Shown here piece after piece: positions 61,457 to 64,000 of a DNA stretch of 64,000 bases. The DNA comes from Roseobacter weihaiensis. GTDB taxonomy: Bacteria > Pseudomonadota > Alphaproteobacteria > Rhodobacterales > Rhodobacteraceae. Each line of letters starts with the position of its first letter. Position 1 is the stretch's first letter. Under the pieces are notes generated by a model. The model was not told the origin of the DNA and did no database searches. It saw only the letters and a list, made by a program, of their open reading frames with translations. The DNA is taken from positions 1 through 64,000 of the forward strand of contig NZ_JACNMO010000006.1 of assembly GCF_020622345.1 (NCBI RefSeq), in the 5' to 3' direction. Position numbers and translations under genes: made by a program.

Positions 61457-62368
61457 TTACGGCTTGGCGAAGGGCACCACAATGGCTTTGTCGAGACGTT
61501 TGTCGGCGGGCCAGTCGGCGTAAGGCTCCCATCCCGCGTCCATTTCATGCAGGTTACGCAGCCCCGCAAGCAGGGGCACGCGCTGTTCGGTCGGCAACAG
61601 GTTGTAGTCGTCTGCCTGAGCCTCATAGCGCCGTGCCATCTTGCCCGCGGCATCTTTGGTGGCAATCGCGTCCAGGATCATCAGCGCCGTGCAGGCGGCA
61701 TAACAAGGATGCTCCGGGTCCAGAGAAACCTCGTCGACAACCTGACACGGGAACCAGCCGCCAAATTCTGACAGGATACAACTGCTTTTGAGACAGTTAT
61801 CCAGCGCCTTGCGATGCACCGGCTGGGTTTCTTCCTCTGCCAGAGCACAGACCATATCGCGCATGTCCTCGGTCATGGAGCGGGCAATGATCTTGAGCAG
61901 GCGGAGAAGGTCATCCTCGTCATAGGTCCGCAGGTCAGTGCCCTGCGGCGGCTGATCCAGCTTGACCAGTTCAAGCGCATGGGCCCCGCGGAACCCGTTC
62001 ATCAGGGCCGCGCGGATCGGCGAAGGTGCCTCGCGAAAGCGTTCCTGAAAGGCATCCCAGTTCCAAAAGAGGTCATCATCCCCCGCACCGCCCTGCAGCC
62101 GGTCGGACAACAGCACGATGGTTGCGGTCATGAAGCTTGCGTGATCCTGATCCGGCATCGAGGCGACCATCATCAGTTCCGCGTGCATGGCCTCGGCGTC
62201 TTCGGCGGTCATCTTGCATTCCTGATCAAAGATCAGCCGCCGCAGGATCGGTTTCAGTTCGGGGCTCAGACGCGTCGCAAGGCCTGCAAACCCGGTGGCG
62301 GCTGCACTCTGCAGATCAGAGACAACCTGCATGGTCTTGAACGTCATAGGAGGAGAAAAATGTCGCAT
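61457..62368 (-). CDS. Unrecognised 303-residue soluble protein
   Basis: No family is recognised. The protein is largely helical (AGLATRLSPELKPILRRLIF; AEDAEAMHAELMMVASMPDQ; RLLKIIARSMTEDMRDMVCA). Several cysteines occur in the middle (LKSSCILSEFGGWFPCQ). The ATG at 62368 has AGGA seven bases upstream; one seven codons inside does not. It is the first of a two-gene unit with the 117-residue gene. Confidence 0.65.
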   Translation of the reverse strand: MRHFSPPMTFKTMQVVSDLQSAAATGFAGLATRLSPELKPILRRLIFDQECKMTAEDAEAMHAELMMVASMPDQDHASFMTATIVLLSDRLQGGAGDDDLFWNWDAFQERFREAPSPIRAALMNGFRGAHALELVKLDQPPQGTDLRTYDEDDLLRLLKIIARSMTEDMRDMVCALAEEETQPVHRKALDNCLKSSCILSEFGGWFPCQVVDEVSLDPEHPCYAACTALMILDAIATKDAAGKMARRYEAQADDYNLLPTEQRVPLLAGLRNLHEMDAGWEPYADWPADKRLDKAIVVPFAKP

Positions 62369-62431
62369 GCATTTTTCCTAGCCCGACAAGCAGGCGGGAA
62401 TACATCGCCTTCCTGTCGAGAGGCGGGAAAT

Positions 62432-62453
62432 CTTGGGGCAGGGCTGCCCCAAG
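62432..62453 (-). terminator. Terminator-like hairpin after dapD
   Basis: CTTGGGGCAG and CTGCCCCAAG are perfect complements around two bases (nine pairs with a four-base loop realistically). It lies 20 bases beyond the dapD stop on the minus strand, followed by ATTTCC only. Confidence 0.6.
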
Positions 62454-62472
62454 TCCTAAGATTTCGTTAATC

Positions 62473-63300
62473 TCAGTCCCGCAGGAGATCGTTGATCGAG
62501 GTTTTCGAGCGTGTCTGTGCATCGACCTTTTTCACGATCACCGCACAGTAGAGGTTCACGCCGTTTTTCGACGGCAGGGAACCCGCGACCACGACAGAGC
62601 CTGCGGGCACTTCACCATAGGTGAACTCGCCGGTCTCGCGATCGATGATCTTGGTGGATTTTCCGATAAAGACCCCCATGCCTAGCACCGAGCCTTCGCG
62701 CACGATGCAGCCCTCGACCACTTCGGACCGCGCGCCGATAAAGCAGTTGTCCTCGATGATCGTGGGCCCGGCCTGCATCGGCTCCAGCACACCACCGATG
62801 CCCACCCCGCCCGAGAGGTGCACGTTCTTGCCGATCTGCGCACAGGACCCGACCGTGGCCCAGGTATCGACCATCGTGCCTTCGTCCACATAAGCGCCGA
62901 GGTTCACGAAAGACGGCATCAGCACCACACCCGGTGCGATGAAGGCCGATTTGCGCACAACGCAGTTCGGCACCGCGCGAAAGCCTGCGGCCCGCCATTG
63001 ATTGTCACCCCAGCCCGCGAACTTGCTGTCGACCTTGTCCCACCAGCCACCCGCTTGCGGGCCGCCCGTCTGCATTTCCATATCCTTGATCCGAAAACCC
63101 AACAGCACAGCCTTCTTGGCCCATTGGTTCACATGCCAGTCGCCGCCGGCCTGCTTTTCTGCCACGCGCAGCGTGCCCCTGTCGAGCGCGGCCAGCGTGT
63201 CCTCGATGGCTTCGCGGGTTTCCCCCTTGGTCGCGGGCGTGATCGTGTCACGCGCCTCCCAAGCGGCCTCGATAGCGGTTTCAAGCTCTGCGTTGGACAT
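62473..63300 (-). CDS. dapD: Tetrahydrodipicolinate N-succinyltransferase DapD
   Basis: DapD attaches succinate to tetrahydrodipicolinate. The 275-residue protein has an N-terminal helical domain and the left-handed beta-helix of hexapeptide repeats ([40 protein letters not shown]), ending [13 protein letters not shown]. The ATG at 63300 follows GGAG. Length is normal. It shares the pathway with DapE nearby. Confidence 0.96.
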   Translation of the reverse strand: MSNAELETAIEAAWEARDTITPATKGETREAIEDTLAALDRGTLRVAEKQAGGDWHVNQWAKKAVLLGFRIKDMEMQTGGPQAGGWWDKVDSKFAGWGDNQWRAAGFRAVPNCVVRKSAFIAPGVVLMPSFVNLGAYVDEGTMVDTWATVGSCAQIGKNVHLSGGVGIGGVLEPMQAGPTIIEDNCFIGARSEVVEGCIVREGSVLGMGVFIGKSTKIIDRETGEFTYGEVPAGSVVVAGSLPSKNGVNLYCAVIVKKVDAQTRSKTSINDLLRD

Positions 63301-63549
63301 GATGGCTCCGATCAAAAACAGGTTTTCGCGGTTCTATCCGCGCTCGCGCCAAGCTTCAACGCCCTTACGGCTCTGGAACCCTCCAGAACCACTTCGGATG
63401 GGGAGCGCGGATGGCTCGGGAGCTTGCGCCGCACAAATCCCTCCAGCGAAAATCACAGGGCGCTTTCGTAAAAAAACAACCAATTCATTTGCATCTTGGG
63501 TCGCAACATGGCCCCTTGCCCCCAACCGATCAGCCGGAGATCTCTCAGA

Positions 63550-64000
63550 ATGAACCGACGCCACCCTCTACGCCACGCCCGCGCCGACCGCAAAGCAATC
63601 CGCGATGTGCCGGATACGCCGCAAACCCGCGCGCCCCAGTACCGTCTGGCCTTTGCGGACGATGATTTTCTGTGCCGCGAGGAGTTGCGACCCGTGCGCC
63701 TGCAACTGGAACTGCTGAAGCCGCAGATGCATCTTGATGCGCTTGGGATCGACAGCACGATTGTGCTGTTTGGGGGCGCGCGCATTCCCAGCCCGGCGGA
63801 ACGGGACAAGGCGCGGACCAAGACGCTGGCAGAGCTGTCGCATTTCTATGAAGAAGCCCGCGAATTTTCCCGGCTGATGACGCTCAAAAGCCTGCAAAGC
63901 GATGGGCGCGAGCATGTCATTGTGACCGGCGGTGGGCCCGGCGTGATGGAAGCGGGAAACCGCGGTGCCGTCGACGCGGGCGGGCGTTCCATCGGGTTGA
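63550..64000 (+). CDS. LOG-family protein (TIGR00730), cut by the window edge
   Basis: About 150 residues are seen before the window ends. DSTIVLFGGARIPSPAERDK and EHVIVTGGGPGVMEAGNRGA match the Rossmann-like LOG fold, with PGVMEAGNRGA the family nucleotide-binding motif. LOG proteins release cytokinin bases or hydrolyse nucleotide monophosphates. GGAG lies about ten bases upstream of the ATG. The C-terminus is outside the window. Confidence 0.85.
   Translation, partial: MNRRHPLRHARADRKAIRDVPDTPQTRAPQYRLAFADDDFLCREELRPVRLQLELLKPQMHLDALGIDSTIVLFGGARIPSPAERDKARTKTLAELSHFYEEAREFSRLMTLKSLQSDGREHVIVTGGGPGVMEAGNRGAVDAGGRSIGL

Noticed and set aside
1-64000. CRISPR arrays, rRNA or tRNA genes
   Set aside because: No regularly spaced repeats and no recognisable structural RNA were seen in the window.

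Overview
The window is a stretch of alphaproteobacterial chromosome, most like the Roseobacter group of the Rhodobacteraceae. The grounds are the flagellin regulators FlaF and FlbT beside a single flagellin gene, the gene order and gene content of a Fla2-type flagellar set, candidate CtrA boxes in two flagellar intergenic regions, several polyamine-type ABC permeases, and DapD/DapE. This assignment comes from family knowledge and gene order; no database search was made.

Layout. (1) 1-4.7 kb is an accessory patch. It holds a possible IS21-like end, a two-gene operon of an XRE/ImmA-type metallopeptidase and an unrecognised protein, a ParDE-type toxin-antitoxin pair, a truncated zinc-ribbon gene and a lone SAM methyltransferase. 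(2) 5.0-40.2 kb is a large flagellar locus in several transcription units: motB-flgE-flgK-flgL-flgI; fliF-fliH-fliN-fliP; fliL-(unknown)-motE-motA-motK-like-sltF-like-flhA-fliR-flhB-fliJ-like; flgB-flgC-fliE-fliQ-flgF-flgG-flgA-flgH-fliL2; fliI; fliC-flaF-flbT; flgJ-flgN; fliK-flgD. It is interrupted at 11-14.3 kb by trhO, pncA, pncB and a small unknown gene. (3) 40.2-53.6 kb is a polyamine-type uptake and catabolism region. A PotFGHI-like transporter ends in an amine oxidoreductase gene. It is divergent from a GntR regulator and a class III aminotransferase, and a second transporter (PotA, PotD, a DUF1330 protein, and unusually long PotB and PotC) follows. (4) 53.7-64 kb is housekeeping: lytic transglycosylase, WYL regulator and divergent GST, a dapE-GNAT-DUF2064-rnr operon, two unrecognised genes, dapD and the start of a LOG-family gene.

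The flagellar locus encodes rod, hook, junction, P- and L-ring, export apparatus, stator and filament. No fliG, fliM or fliD is visible, so at least the switch must be completed elsewhere. Beyond the classical stator, a block of periplasmic accessory genes (MotE-like, a 751-residue TPR-like protein, two FliL paralogues) points to a modified motor. The flagellin leader can fold into a short stem-loop, which fits FlaF/FlbT control after transcription.

Base composition looks lower in GC through the flagellar locus and accessory patch than in the metabolic region from about 40 kb on (judged by eye). No tRNA, rRNA or CRISPR array was seen. The least explained items are the ImmA partner gene, the motor accessory block, the expanded PotB/PotC pair, and two hairpin-bearing gaps (14.3-15.2 and 34.5-35.0 kb).
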